A stretch of DNA of 43,352 bases from DATEEG01 sp035525055. GTDB lineage: Bacteria; Actinomycetota; Acidimicrobiia; Spongiisociales; ZC4RG35. The stretch covers positions 1 through 43,352 of the forward strand of contig DATLEZ010000089.1 of the NCBI GenBank assembly GCA_035525055.1, written 5' to 3'. Of this stretch, positions 1-7,986 are shown one piece after another. The notes beneath the pieces were generated by a model, which did not search any database, was not told the origin of the DNA, and was given only the letters and a program-made list of their open reading frames with translations. A program made the translations under genes and the position numbers. Every line of letters starts with the position of its first letter. Position 1 is the first letter of the stretch.

Positions 1-138
1 TTCGGAAACCTCAAAGCCAACCTCGGATACCGAAGGTTCTCCCGTCGGGGCTTCACCGCCGTCGCCAGCGAATGGCGGCTGATCTGCACCGCCCACAACC
101 TGCTCAAACTCCATCGCCACCAGCCAGCCATAGGCTGA
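1..138 (+). CDS. IS1182-like transposase, C-terminal end (runs off left edge)
   Basis: An open frame enters from the left edge and stops at TGA 136-138. The 45 visible residues contain FGNLKANLGYRRF, RRGF, EW and CTAHNLLKL, the conserved tail of DDE transposases of the IS1182/IS5-like group, where a Gly-Asn-Leu-Lys stretch and an AHNL-KL block close the protein. Whether the rest of the transposase is intact lies outside the window. It sits next to an integrase gene, so this edge is part of a mobile-DNA cluster. The family call is from memory of the motif. Confidence 0.7.
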   Translation, partial: FGNLKANLGYRRFSRRGFTAVASEWRLICTAHNLLKLHRHQPAIG

Positions 139-238
139 ATCTACCAAACGCGCTGAACTTTCAGCCGCCAGACGCTGATCAGTAAACAAGCGCGGCCGCA
201 AACAGCCAACCCCTCTCCGGGCGTCATTCATGCGACAG

Positions 239-278
239 CCTCCTAGGTCAGGGTTTTTCGGCTGTTGACCCTAGGAGG
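239..278. repeat. Inverted repeat at the 3' end of the integrase gene
   Basis: CCTCCTAGG at 239-247 and CCTAGGAGG at 270-278 form a perfect 9-base inverted repeat around a 22-base loop containing the integrase stop codon. No T-run follows on either strand, so it is a poor intrinsic terminator. It could be a recombination-site core or a transcript-end structure. Confidence 0.45.
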
Positions 279-1354
279 TCGACGACCTCCGGAGTGGGTT
301 TGGTCCGCACCTGGTCCGCGCTAGAGCTGCGGACGCTCTCATCAAGGCGGTCGGCGGCCTGCTGATCGATGCCCTCGAAGAGATGTCCATAGATGTCTAG
401 AACAGTCCGGACTGATGTGTGCCCGAGCCGGCGAGCCACGACAAGGGGATGCTCGCCTTGTTGAACCAGTAGAGCCCCTTGGGAGTGGCGGAGCGCATGA
501 AAGGTCACGTCATCGAGACCCAAAGCCATGGCGGCGGGCTTCCAGACTCGCTGCCGCCATCGGTTCGGACTGACCATCCCACCCATCGGTGCGGTAAAGA
601 GGAGCTCATCGCGGCCCTTGCCGACAACGCGTTCAACAAGCTCGTCGGAAAGGAAGCGAGGGAGAGCCACAGTTCGAATCGACGCCCTTGTTTTCGGTGG
701 TCCGATTCGCAACTTTCCGCTGACTTCTGTGATCGTCTCGCGAACTGTGATCGTCCGCATTCCAATGCCAAGCGACGAGGCGCGGAGGGCGGCGACCTCG
801 CCAAAGCGAAGCCCAGCGAACCCGCCGAGGAGAACCATGAGCCGATACCTGGGATCTATTGCTTCGGCTAGCGCAAGGATCTCGCTAGTCGTGAGAAACC
901 TTCGCTCACGGTGGTCGAGTTCCGGAAGAGAGATGCCAATGGCCACGTTGAAACCGATACGTCTCGCTCGAATCGCTGATTTGATCACTCCGCCAAAGAT
1001 TTGGTACGCCTTGCGAACCGTTGCCGGTGAATAGCCAGCTTGTACGAGCCCTGCGATCCGCTTCTCAACGTGATTGGTGGTAATCGATGAGAGCGGCATG
1101 CGACCAAACGTCGGAAGAACTAGTGAACCCATCAATGATTCGTCTCGGGCGAGTGTTGTCGGCCGCTGACTCCTGCGTGAGGCTGCCCATCGGGTTGCCT
1201 GTTCCTCGAAGCGGATTCGACCAGCGCGGGGATCCGACCACTGGCCTTGCAATTGGTCGGCCTCTTGAGTCGTCAGCCAACGCTCGGCGTCGACCTTGCG
1301 GCCGAATGCCTTGGTGTATCTGATTGCCGTCGAAGTCGAGGGCTCGTACTTCAA
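248..1354 (-). CDS. Tyrosine recombinase / phage-type integrase
   Basis: Site-specific recombinase of the lambda-integrase family, which cuts and rejoins DNA through a tyrosine. The 368 residues show an AP2-like/SAM-like N-terminal part (about 45-130) and a catalytic domain with Arg183 (GLRFGE), Lys221 (PPKTRAS), the His286-Leu-Arg289 box, His312 (LGHTS) and the nucleophile Tyr322 (DIYGHL). All catalytic positions are present. The start is uncertain: TTG at 1354 is the first usable codon. The frame stays open back to a TAG at 1466-1468 without an ATG, GTG or TTG, yet the upstream residues still resemble an integrase arm-binding domain, so the true 5' end may be damaged. No excisionase was recognised nearby. 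It may have driven some of the tRNA-end insertions seen further right, but its attachment site could not be assigned. Confidence 0.9.
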   Translation of the reverse strand: MKYEPSTSTAIRYTKAFGRKVDAERWLTTQEADQLQGQWSDPRAGRIRFEEQATRWAASRRSQRPTTLARDESLMGSLVLPTFGRMPLSSITTNHVEKRIAGLVQAGYSPATVRKAYQIFGGVIKSAIRARRIGFNVAIGISLPELDHRERRFLTTSEILALAEAIDPRYRLMVLLGGFAGLRFGEVAALRASSLGIGMRTITVRETITEVSGKLRIGPPKTRASIRTVALPRFLSDELVERVVGKGRDELLFTAPMGGMVSPNRWRQRVWKPAAMALGLDDVTFHALRHSQGALLVQQGEHPLVVARRLGHTSVRTVLDIYGHLFEGIDQQAADRLDESVRSSSADQVRTKPTPEVVDLLGSTAEKP

Positions 1355-1539
1355 AAGGATCTCGGCTGGGCCACCAGGCGGTGAACCGGCGGTCTGGTTC
1401 GAATGAAAAGGTCTTCCCTTGCGGCCGGGGGAACCGGCGTAGTGTTGATGGCGGTCTGGCTGGCTCTACGCGTCGGGTACTTCACCAACCCAGTGCTGCC
1501 AGTGCCGATCGATCCCAACCTTGTGTGGACGCGAAGCCA

Positions 1540-1734
1540 TCACTGGGATAACACGGCCCCGCCCTCGTCTTCCCAACGGGCATCCTCGTCCACCGTTTCG
1601 GAGAAACGATCGGTGACATCGGCAGAACCACCGGCGGCAGTCACTGAACGTCGCCGTCGCCGAAGGCGCCAGCAAACAACGCCACCCCCGCAAAGCAAAC
1701 CGACCACAACGAACAACCCGATGGTGCGACGCAT
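1540..1734 (-). CDS. Small membrane protein of unknown function
   Basis: A 64-residue frame begins at ATG 1732-1734 with a purine-rich ribosome site (GAGGGAG) about eight bases before it. The protein has one hydrophobic segment (about residues 5-22, IGLFVVVGLLCGGG) directly followed by a run of arginines (RLRRRRR) and then an acidic tail, the layout of a single-pass protein with a cytoplasmic C-terminus. I recognise no family. It could be a chance frame in a GC-rich stretch; the membrane-segment/arginine pattern and the ribosome site are the only support. Confidence 0.4.
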   Translation of the reverse strand: MRRTIGLFVVVGLLCGGGVVCWRLRRRRRSVTAAGGSADVTDRFSETVDEDARWEDEGGAVLSQ

Positions 1735-1983
1735 CGTCAACTTCTCCCTCGGCGTCCCGCCACGGTACTTCCCAGACACACCCAACCAACCAACACCCCG
1801 CCAACGAGAAGGGCACAGACGTGAGTGCCGATATCGAGCGGCTGACTTGCGGCACGTGCTCGTTGACCAGCAACATCCGCAAGTGGCGACAATGGTCAGC
1901 TCCATCGAAAGCTTCCTTGGAGCTGCAGACCCGCCTGACTTGTGAGACCAGCTGAGGCGGGCGATCGAACAGAATCGACGCTC

Positions 1984-2334
1984 TTAGGTGTCGAGGTCCT
2001 TGGTCCCTTCCCAAACTGCCTCTCTGATCCGGACGAAACGGTCGACATCCTGCTGGTCCTCGCCATGCCGCCCGGCCGATTCGAACGCGCACAGGCCAAG
2101 CAGGTACCTGATTATCTGGGCGGCGTAGTCGATCCCGTGCAGGAGCAGTTTGACGGTTTCGACGTCGGGGCGGTCGGTAAGGATCGAGGCGTTGGCATTG
2201 ATGTAGGTAGCTAGACCGTCAGAGGTCATCCGGTCCCGTTCAGCGATCAAATATGCCGCAACCCACCCGCGTACCAGTTCGATGGATTCGAGGCGATCCT
2301 GGTCCCCATCCAAGTCGATGTTGAGGTCGACCAT
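1984..2334 (-). CDS. Hypothetical acidic protein (116 aa)
   Basis: A 116-residue soluble, acidic protein starting MVDLNIDLDGDQ from ATG 2332-2334. It has amphipathic helical stretches (RLESIELVRGWVAAYLIAERD and VETVKLLLHGIDYAAQIIRYLLG) and no membrane segment. Its amino-acid make-up is that of a real protein, rich in Asp, Leu, Ile and Val rather than the Arg/Pro/Ser-rich content of frames read antisense in GC-rich DNA. It lies alone on the minus strand between an integrase and a stretch of non-coding repeats, so it is probably cargo of a mobile element. I do not recognise the family. Confidence 0.6.
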   Translation of the reverse strand: MVDLNIDLDGDQDRLESIELVRGWVAAYLIAERDRMTSDGLATYINANASILTDRPDVETVKLLLHGIDYAAQIIRYLLGLCAFESAGRHGEDQQDVDRFVRIREAVWEGTKDLDT

Positions 2335-2664
2335 GTCAGTCTGCTTCCGGTTAGGTCCTCATCCGCCTACAAGTAACTCCTCAAGCTACAACTATGTCGC
2401 AGCTAGCCCACAACTCTTTCCTCCAACTTGCCACGGTCGACGCCATGAAGGCCAGCGTGTCTGATGTTCCCCCGGTTTCAGACGCCTTTTGCCGGTCATA
2501 GTCGACGACGTTCAGCCGGTTCCAGTCTTGTCGCTTTGCGAGGGCAACCCTTGCGGTCGTCGCCAGCCTCACGCCGTCGCAGCTGGCCCGCTCAATTCCA
2601 CGACATGGTGTTCCCCAACGCCGAATCTAGGGCCCTCCATATCGACCGCCGCCGGACGGTCGTC

Positions 2665-2705
2665 TGACAGGGTGGCTGACACTGAAAATTGGAGGGGTGC
2701 GAAAA
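2665..2705 (+). repeat. Dispersed repeat, copy 1 (IS-terminus-like)
   Basis: TGACAGGGTG, a second GACA, then AATTGGAGGG and TGC-AAAA recur at 16746-16785 with a few substitutions and one single-base indel. The internal TGACA reiteration and A-rich inner edge resemble the end of an insertion sequence, possibly IS21-like, but no transposase of that type is in the window. Confidence 0.55.
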
Positions 2706-2871
2706 GTCGAAGGTGGCACTGGCGACGCTGATGATGCTCCGGCTCCTCGGACGCCATGGCAGCTCTGAGATGGGCTGTTCCTGCCAGGCCATCTTCTCCC
2801 GCTCCTGCACAGTGATTTTGAGGGGGTGTGTTTCTGCTGTCCCGCCTTCAAGAGAAAGGGTGTAGGGAAAA

Positions 2872-2925
2872 GCCGGGAGAGGTGACCGTTTCCCTGTTGA
2901 GAGGAGCTGGTCAACCTCTCCCGGC
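2872..2925. repeat. Long inverted repeat (hairpin 1)
   Basis: GCCGGGAGAGGTGACC at 2872-2887 is the reverse complement of 2909-2925 apart from one bulged base, giving a 16-base-pair stem around a 21-base loop. The loop carries the repeated motif CTGTTGAGAGGAGC. A second hairpin follows eight bases later. Together they could be a small structured RNA, a transfer or replication origin, or a recombination site. Confidence 0.6.
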
Positions 2926-2932
2926 CTTATGG

Positions 2933-2956
2933 GTTTCGGTCAGTAACGACCGAAAC
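2933..2956. repeat. Perfect inverted repeat (hairpin 2)
   Basis: GTTTCGGTC (2933-2941) pairs perfectly with GACCGAAAC (2948-2956) across a six-base loop. No T-run follows. It stands directly after the larger hairpin. Confidence 0.55.
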
Positions 2957-3070
2957 TTCAATTGGCTTCCCGGAGCGAGCTACGACGCCTGCCCTACTCC
3001 GACCCCCTTGCCGATTGTCGGGGCGCCGCTACCGTAGTTGTCACCTGTTGAGAGGAGCCTCCTTCGATAA

Positions 3071-3244
3071 ATGGCCATTGGCCAACCCCTAGCCCCGGTC
3101 GATCCGACCGAGCGGCGCCGCCAAGACCGCAACCTGCAGACGATGCTCGATCGGCTGTTCGTCGCTTTCACCCGCTGCGTTGCCTGCCAGGTTCTGGCGG
3201 TTCTGATCCAGGTCGGATGGATGGATGACAAAGAGAGAGATTGA
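3071..3244 (+). CDS. Possible small protein (57 aa)
   Basis: ATG 3071-3073 opens a 57-residue frame starting MAIGQPLAPVDPTERRRQDR and ending VGWMDDKERD. A GAGAGGAG purine stretch lies about 15 bases before the start, within the motif that also sits in the hairpin loop upstream. The sequence is helical in its middle (NLQTMLDRLFVAFTR). No family recognised; it may be a small cargo gene or a remnant. Confidence 0.35.
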   Translation: MAIGQPLAPVDPTERRRQDRNLQTMLDRLFVAFTRCVACQVLAVLIQVGWMDDKERD

Positions 3245-3252
3245 CGTCATGA

Positions 3253-3522
3253 CTAAAGACTGCGGGCGGTCTCCCCTCCCACACCCCCACTCCCGGGGGG
3301 GATCGCCCGCTCACCGATCGACCTCCTGAGGTTGTTTTCCTCAACCGGGGGGTCGGTCGGCGCAGCCCTCACTATCGGCGGATTAATAGCGGCCCGGACC
3401 CCCCAGTCGTCATCGACCAGGACATAGCAACGGGTGAAGTCCGGAACCGTGCTTATTAGGAGTGTGATCCGATACCGGTCCTCTCCGTCCTCGGTGCGAT
3501 CTACCTTCTCAGCTCCGACCAC
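3253..3522 (-). CDS. Hypothetical protein (89 aa), possibly a fragment
   Basis: A minus-strand frame with a GTG start at 3522. Residues 1-50 look like genuine beta-strand protein (EDRYRITLLISTVPDF, CYVLVDDDWGVRAAI), while the last 30 are low-complexity Pro/Gly/Arg. The N-terminus begins abruptly in what looks like the interior of a domain, so this may be the remnant of a longer gene interrupted by the IS110 remnant that follows on the other strand. No family recognised. Confidence 0.35.
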   Translation of the reverse strand: MVGAEKVDRTEDGEDRYRITLLISTVPDFTRCYVLVDDDWGVRAAINPPIVRAAPTDPPVEENNLRRSIGERAIPPGSGGVGGETARSL

Positions 3523-3532
3523 TTCCGCTTTG

Positions 3533-3973
3533 TTGCCAAGGGCTATGTCGAGGAGGTGTTGGGCCTGTTAGCGAAACGGCATCGGGATCTGGCCCGGTAA
3601 GAACAAGGCGGCGTGTCGACTGCACGCCTTACTGGCCGAGCTCACTGCCGGCGGGTTGGCCTCAGAAATGACCGTCAACAAGACAAACCTCCTGCTCGAA
3701 GGCGTCAGGGTCACCGACGAGGTGACCCAGGCGGCGGGTGGTGATCGCCGCCAAGCGGGTCGACGACCTCGCCCGGCTCGAAACCCCGATGCGGACGCCC
3801 AAGAAACGGATGCGGGTGGCGGTGGCCGCTTCGGGGACCGGCCTGTGCGACATCCGGGGATCGGACCGATCGGAGCCGAGATGATCTTGGGGTCGGTCGG
3901 CGTCGCCCGGTTCCCCACCGCGGGCCACTTCGCCTCGTACAACGCCACAGCCCACATCGAGGCGTCGTCGGGT
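3533..3973 (+). pseudogene. IS110-family transposase remnant
   Basis: Reading across three frames gives a continuous IS110-type transposase middle and C-terminal part: VEEVLGLLAKRHRDLAR, then KNKAACRLHALLAEL, EGVRVTDEVTQA, RRVVIAAKRVDDLARLE, and finally the transposase_20 helix-hairpin-helix block GIGPIGAEMILGSVGVARF followed by FASYNATAHIEASSG. Frame changes fall near 3600, 3735 and 3855. The catalytic N-terminal DEDD domain and the last part of the protein (normally GDRRHRLSRRGNR) are missing. It is dead, and its 3' side is joined to an integrase remnant. Confidence 0.75.
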
Positions 3974-4011
3974 AGCAGTGAGTACGTATTCAGGGCACCA
4001 CAAAGGGGATC

Positions 4012-4248
4012 TATGCGAGATGACGGTTTCCGAGTCCGTTTCTGGAATCCCGCGGTCGAGGCGGTGGGTTTCGATGGGTTGCGGTTCCATGACCTCCGGC
4101 ATTCCCACGCTGCTCGGCTCATCGCTGACGGGCAGCATATGACTGTGATATTTACGCGCTCGGGCATAGCTCGATACAGGTGACGTTTGACCGTTACGGG
4201 CATTTGCTCCCTGGCTTGGATGCGCAGATAACCGACCCTTACGCCTAG
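4012..4248 (+). pseudogene. Tyrosine-recombinase C-terminal remnant
   Basis: Residues FRVRFWNPAVEAVGFDGLRF and HDLRHSHAARLIADGQH match the C-terminal third of a phage-type integrase, including the His-Leu-Arg box. After a frame change near 4160 it continues LGHSSIQVTFDRYGHLLPG, with the catalytic His and Tyr, to a TAG at 4246-4248. The N-terminal two thirds are gone and the join to the IS110 remnant is direct, within about 40 bases. It differs in sequence from the intact integrase at 248-1354, so it records a separate element. Confidence 0.8.
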
Positions 4249-4258
4249 ATTCGACGAC

Positions 4259-4477
4259 ATGGACCTTGAACGGTGGATGTCGAGAGTCGAAGGCATGACC
4301 GACGCTGACCTGAAGACGGTACGCAACGAGTACCGCGCCCATGAGAAACAGGTCATGGCCAGGGTCATGGGCGGGACTCAGCGCCATCCCGACAACCTCG
4401 CCCTCTTGTTTACCTGTAGGGGGGTTGCGTCATGGGCTCAAGGTGCAATCAAGGCCCTTGATGGGGCGGGGAAATAG
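4259..4477 (+). CDS. Hypothetical protein (72 aa)
   Basis: ATG 4259 opens ten bases after the integrase remnant. The 72 residues (MDLERWMSRVEGMTDADLK ... KALDGAGK) are protein-like, with an N-terminal helix MTDADLKTVRNEYRAHEKQVMARVMGG and no membrane segment. There is no clear ribosome site. A gene just downstream of an integrase end is common in mobile elements. No family recognised. Confidence 0.45.
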   Translation: MDLERWMSRVEGMTDADLKTVRNEYRAHEKQVMARVMGGTQRHPDNLALLFTCRGVASWAQGAIKALDGAGK

Positions 4478-4775
4478 GTTGTCACCCCGCGGTGAACCTG
4501 CGGTTGGAAGAGCCGCCATCGCAGAACTAGTCCAGGGCTTCTACGACGCGTTTCCCGACACGGTGGTGACAATGGACCGGGTTCGCGGAGCTGCTGACAA
4601 CGCCGTGTATCTCTGGACCTATGAGGGCACCAACACCGGTCCAGGCGGCGCTGGCCATTCGGTGAGGTTCAACGGGTGGGAAAGTTGGACCTTCTCCGCC
4701 GATGGTCTTGTCGCAGTATCGGTCGGGAACTTCGACGCAGACGAGTATGAACGCCAGCTCGCCGAGGGCGTCTAA
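4461..4775 (+). pseudogene. SnoaL-like (NTF2 fold) protein, N-terminally truncated
   Basis: The frame carries the second half of a SnoaL-like/NTF2-fold domain: GEPAVGRAAIAELVQGFYDAFPD, VVTMDRVRGAADNAVYLWTYEGTNTGPGG and VRFNGWESWTFSADGLVAVSVGNFD. Family members run to about 130 residues and begin with a helix (AWNSQDPDAV-type) before the GEPAVGR turn; that part is absent here and the possible ATG at 4461 gives only 104 residues with a nonsense leader. It overlaps the end of the preceding small gene. SnoaL-like proteins include cyclases and many uncharacterised small-molecule-binding proteins, so no substrate can be given. Confidence 0.65.
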
Positions 4776-5009
4776 ACAGCCACGAAGCCGACCACACTCA
4801 TATGTCGCCGATCTGCTCGGTTGATCGGCATGTTCGTTATCGCTCATACCAAGTGATCTGTGTGGCCTGAATAAAACGGTTCAGATCCTCTGCGGTGAGG
4901 CCCTGGTCGCCTGGGCGATTTGACAGTCGAAGCGGCCTGTCCTTCAGGTCCGAGCTAAGGGAACTCAACGTATCGAGCACGTCAGGAGCCAGTCCCTGGC
5001 GTCTACTAC

Positions 5010-5783
5010 CTACTTGGAGTAGACCTCTATCTCAACTGCTCCGGTGTTGCCTCCGGTGGATTCGGTCACCTCAAATGTGAGGATCTGGCCGTGGAAGGAC
5101 ACTCCTGTGGGGGAGGGGCCGGCTGGAAATGGTCCGTTGGTGTCTCCGTCGACGATGACCGTGAAGCTCTCGGTGGTGGCGGTGCCATCGCTCATCGACC
5201 GGGTCCGGAAGCCGACCGCGGCTACCTCGACGACGGCGCCAAGGTCGATGGTGATGAAAGCGTTGTTGCCGTCGCCGCGTGTGGACCATTCGGTGCCGAG
5301 ATCTCCGTCGATTGCGTTCTCCGCCACGAAGGCGTCGGAGAACTCGGAGCTGACCTCGACGATTGTGGCTCCGACGGCGAGGTTGGGGCCGAGGTCGGTC
5401 CCCTGATCGCCAGCCGGGGTGGTGAAGGTGAACACCTCGCTCCGGTACACCATCCCGTCGGCTCCGACACCTTGAAGGCGGTAAAGGTATGTGGTGTTCG
5501 GCTCGAGCCCGGTCATCATGGCCTCGTGGTCGCTGTGACCGCCGATGCCCATTTCACGGTCGGTGGCGATCGACCCATATGGACCGTCGGGTCCGTAGGC
5601 CACCGCGCAGACGGCATCGATGGTCGTGGTCACCCTGAGTGTGGCGGCGGTGCCGCCCGGGTCGAACTCGATGACCGGATCGGTCTCGGCGATCTCCGAG
5701 AAAGGGCGGACCCCGGCCTCAACATCACCCGACGAGCAGGCGGCGACGGCGACCAGGAAGGCGAGCCAGACGATACGGGGCAC
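5010..5783 (-). CDS. Lipoprotein with Fn3-like and F5/8 type C-like domains
   Basis: A predicted secreted lipoprotein of 257 residues. The GTG at 5783 places a lipoprotein signal at the N-terminus: hydrophobic IVWLAFLVAV followed by the lipobox AAC-SS. A fibronectin-III/phosphatase-like N-terminal domain follows (TAATLRVTTTIDAVCAVAYG, GLEPNTTYLYRLQGV). A discoidin/F5-8C-like domain comes next (NLAVGATIV, AENAIDGDLGTEWSTRGDGN, FITIDLGAVVEVAAVGFRTR), which in other proteins binds carbohydrate or surfaces. The open frame extends further upstream, but that part is Arg/Pro-rich and lies before the signal peptide, so I excluded it. It stands alone and no enzyme active site is visible. Surface adhesion or ligand binding is an inference from the domains. 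Confidence 0.8.
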   Translation of the reverse strand: MPRIVWLAFLVAVAACSSGDVEAGVRPFSEIAETDPVIEFDPGGTAATLRVTTTIDAVCAVAYGPDGPYGSIATDREMGIGGHSDHEAMMTGLEPNTTYLYRLQGVGADGMVYRSEVFTFTTPAGDQGTDLGPNLAVGATIVEVSSEFSDAFVAENAIDGDLGTEWSTRGDGNNAFITIDLGAVVEVAAVGFRTRSMSDGTATTESFTVIVDGDTNGPFPAGPSPTGVSFHGQILTFEVTESTGGNTGAVEIEVYSK

Positions 5784-5836
5784 GACAGCGAGACTATCGG
5801 CCAGTCGTACGCTACGGTCACTCTTAGACAGGACAG

Positions 5837-6178
5837 TCAGGTGAGACTGCCGCGGGGGGCGTACATGATTACGGCTACGCCGATCAGGCAGATGGCAGCG
5901 CCGATGAGGTCGTAGCGGTCGGGTCGAAAGCGGTCGAAGAGGATTCCCCAGGCGAGGGAGCCGGCGACGAATACTCCTCCGTATGCGGCGAGGATCCGAC
6001 CGAAGTGTGGGCTGGGTTGGAAGGTGGCGAAAAACCCGTACAACCCGAGGGCGACCACTCCGGCGAGGACGAAGAGGAGCCCGCGTCGTTGGCGTACTCC
6101 TTGCCACAGCAGGTAGACGCCGCCGATTTCGGCTACTGCGGCGACGATGAAGAGGCTGATGGATCTGATTACGGTCAT
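5837..6178 (-). CDS. YnfA/UPF0060-family small membrane protein
   Basis: A 113-residue integral membrane protein with four hydrophobic segments (roughly 5-24, 31-50, 61-81, 91-108), the length and layout of the UPF0060/YnfA family, related to small multidrug resistance transporters. Typical blocks are visible: AEIGGVYLLWQGVRQ near the start, GLYGFFATFQPSPHFGRILAAYGGVFV in the middle and RPDRYDLIGAAICLIGV near the end. The ATG at 6178 matches the family start (MTVIRSISLF); a longer frame upstream is low-complexity. In other bacteria such genes often sit in mercury or multidrug-resistance regions, and a mercuric-reductase-like remnant lies just to the right on the other strand. Confidence 0.88.
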   Translation of the reverse strand: MTVIRSISLFIVAAVAEIGGVYLLWQGVRQRRGLLFVLAGVVALGLYGFFATFQPSPHFGRILAAYGGVFVAGSLAWGILFDRFRPDRYDLIGAAICLIGVAVIMYAPRGSLT

Positions 6179-6375
6179 GATTGGGACTGTAGGTAACGGC
6201 GGCGAGGGGAAGGGTGACGCCGCGGGCCGCACCCCTAACACCGACCGACTCGGCCTCGACAGCGCCGGGATCGGAACCGACGACGAGGGATTCATCCGTG
6301 TCGACGAAACCACGCAGCCACCTTTCCTTGGGTTTATGCGATTGGCGACGTCATCGGTCCGCCCATGTCACTCAG

Positions 6376-6808
6376 TCCGCCCGAGACGACGCCGCCCTCC
6401 TCCACCGACACCTCTATATCGATGAAGACATCAGCCATGCCGCTCGGCTTGTCCCCCACGCCGTCTTCACCGACCCGGAAGTCGCCTCCTTCGGCCACAC
6501 CGAGCCCCAAGCCCACATTCGCCATGGCGACCGGGTCATGATCGGGAAGGAGCGATTCAGCTCCGTCGTCAAGGCCCGCGCCATCGGCGAAACCTCCGGT
6601 TTCGTCAAAATCCTCACCGGTTCCGACCGGCAGCTAGTCGGTGCGACCAGCGTCGGACCCGACGCTGCCAACCTCAGCCACGAACTCGTCATCCGCTACC
6701 GGAGCCACCGTCGATGACATCAGCCGAACCATCCACATCCACGCCACCCTCGCTGAAGCCGTCAACTCTGCAGCCGGAGGAGTTCACCGGGAAACCGGTG
6801 ACGACTAG
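6376..6808 (+). pseudogene. Mercuric-reductase-like flavoprotein, C-terminal remnant
   Basis: The sequence gives the dimerisation domain of a pyridine nucleotide-disulphide oxidoreductase: VPHAVFTDPEVASFGHTE, then KARAIGETSGFVKILTGSDRQLVGATSVGPDA. A frame change near 6700 then allows it to continue GATVDDISRTIHIHATLAEAV to a TAG at 6806-6808. The HIHATLAE block is the conserved C-terminal active-site region of the family. The FAD and NADH domains and the redox-active cysteines are missing. It resembles mercuric reductases and related enzymes most, but the substrate cannot be fixed from this end alone. Dead gene. Confidence 0.78.
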
Positions 6809-7076
6809 CCCAACCCAGCTCGACGAACTAACGCACGATTCGCACCGCACATTTTGCCCATCGGGCCGACTGTCCAAGACTTCCAGCAACACGCTCGTGA
6901 GCCGGCATTCCGCGCTCCCGTCCCATGCGGGTTGCATGGTTGCCATCAAGGCTCAGTCCTCTTCCGGCTCGAGGTGCATCCGTCGGCCTATCGTCCAGTC
7001 CCTTCACAGGCGCCTTCGTCATTTGCGGCGTTTGCCGCTACGTTGGGTAGTAGTTGGAGATCCTGAGGAGGCCGCC

Positions 7077-7949
7077 GTGCCACGAACCGATGCGACGGGC
7101 CTTGTAGTTGGGAGCCGCTGGATGGCGGCGATAGCCTTAGCTGCGATTGTTGCAGCTTGTGGCGGCAGGACCGCTGGCGCGATTCCAGAGGAGGCGTTCC
7201 CGGTGGTGGCCAACGCCGATCTTGCCGTCGGTTCGCAACGCCTGCTCGTCGGTCTCGTCAATGCAAATGGCGATTGGCTGCCCACACCCGACCTGCCGGT
7301 CGAGTTCGACCTTTACGCGCCGGAGACGTTGGAGTCGTCGTTCACTGTTGAGGGCTTCTTCATTTGGACCGTGCCCGAGGTGCGGGGTTTTTATCGAGCG
7401 CAGGTGACCTTTGACCGGTCGGGCCGTTGGCAGATCGCCGCCCACAGTCCGGGCGGTCCTTCAACCACTGTGGTCCCTTTTGATGTGGCTCAGGAGGAAC
7501 GGGCGCCAACGACGGGTGACCGGGCGCCTGTCGTTAGAACCCCGACCGCGGGTGAGGTTGTAGATCTGTCGGAGATCACCACCGATCCCGAACCCGATCC
7601 CCGCTTCTATGAGCTTTCTCTAGATGCCGCGTTGGCGTCGGGCCAGCCGACAGTGGTGGTTTTTGCCACACCCGGGTTTTGTGAGAGCGCCACCTGCGGT
7701 CCGATACTTGACAACGTCAAGCAGGTGGCCCCCGAGTTCCCGGAAGTGAACTTCGTCCACGTCGAGATCTACGAGAACCTCGATGCCACTACCCGGGAGG
7801 AGTTGCGGGTGGTTGGAGCGGTGGACGCTTGGCAGCTTCCCTCAGAGCCCTGGGTGTTTGTCGTCGACGCCACGGGAACGATCGCGGCCCGCTTCGAAGG
7901 TGCGGTCGATCCGGCTGAGCTGCGGGCTGCCCTCGAGGAACTCTCGTGA
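7077..7949 (+). CDS. Thioredoxin-like lipoprotein
   Basis: A 290-residue predicted lipoprotein. GTG 7077 has a strong ribosome site (TGAGGAGG) and gives a signal peptide ending in a lipobox (AAIVAACGG). Residues about 35-140 form a beta-rich domain (VGLVNANGDWLPTPDLPVEFDLY ... GFYRAQVTF). Residues about 170-290 form a thioredoxin-like domain with FATPGFCESATCGPILDNVK, where two cysteines sit in a C-x4-C arrangement rather than CxxC, and the C-terminal signature LPSEPWVFVVDATGTIAARFEG. It is the first gene of the thiol/metal island and is followed after 37 bases by a cation-transporter-like gene. A role in extracytoplasmic thiol or metal handling is inferred. Confidence 0.85.
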   Translation: MPRTDATGLVVGSRWMAAIALAAIVAACGGRTAGAIPEEAFPVVANADLAVGSQRLLVGLVNANGDWLPTPDLPVEFDLYAPETLESSFTVEGFFIWTVPEVRGFYRAQVTFDRSGRWQIAAHSPGGPSTTVVPFDVAQEERAPTTGDRAPVVRTPTAGEVVDLSEITTDPEPDPRFYELSLDAALASGQPTVVVFATPGFCESATCGPILDNVKQVAPEFPEVNFVHVEIYENLDATTREELRVVGAVDAWQLPSEPWVFVVDATGTIAARFEGAVDPAELRAALEELS

Positions 7950-7986
7950 TGGGGAACCTGCGTCAGCGCCGCGGCGCCTTGTAGCA

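Larger units (their letters stand above)
2335..3070. other. Non-coding stretch with repeats and hairpins
   Basis: No convincing gene. A minus-strand frame at 2381-2572 (63 codons) has a protein-like centre (RQDWNRLNVVDYDRQKASE) but no support beyond that. The stretch contains an IS-end-like repeat (2665-2705), two strong hairpins (2872-2925 and 2933-2956), and a 14-base motif CTGTTGAGAGGAGC that occurs in the first hairpin's loop and again at about 3046-3059. Confidence 0.6.

Noticed and set aside
5784..6107. Long N-terminal extension of the F5/8C lipoprotein
   Set aside because: It is Arg/Pro-rich, lies before a clear lipoprotein signal, and overlaps the YnfA-like gene in another frame.
6714..7076. 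Long N-terminal extension of the thioredoxin-like lipoprotein
   Set aside because: Part of it is an off-frame reading of the mercuric-reductase-like remnant; TGAGGAGG and the signal peptide support GTG 7077.
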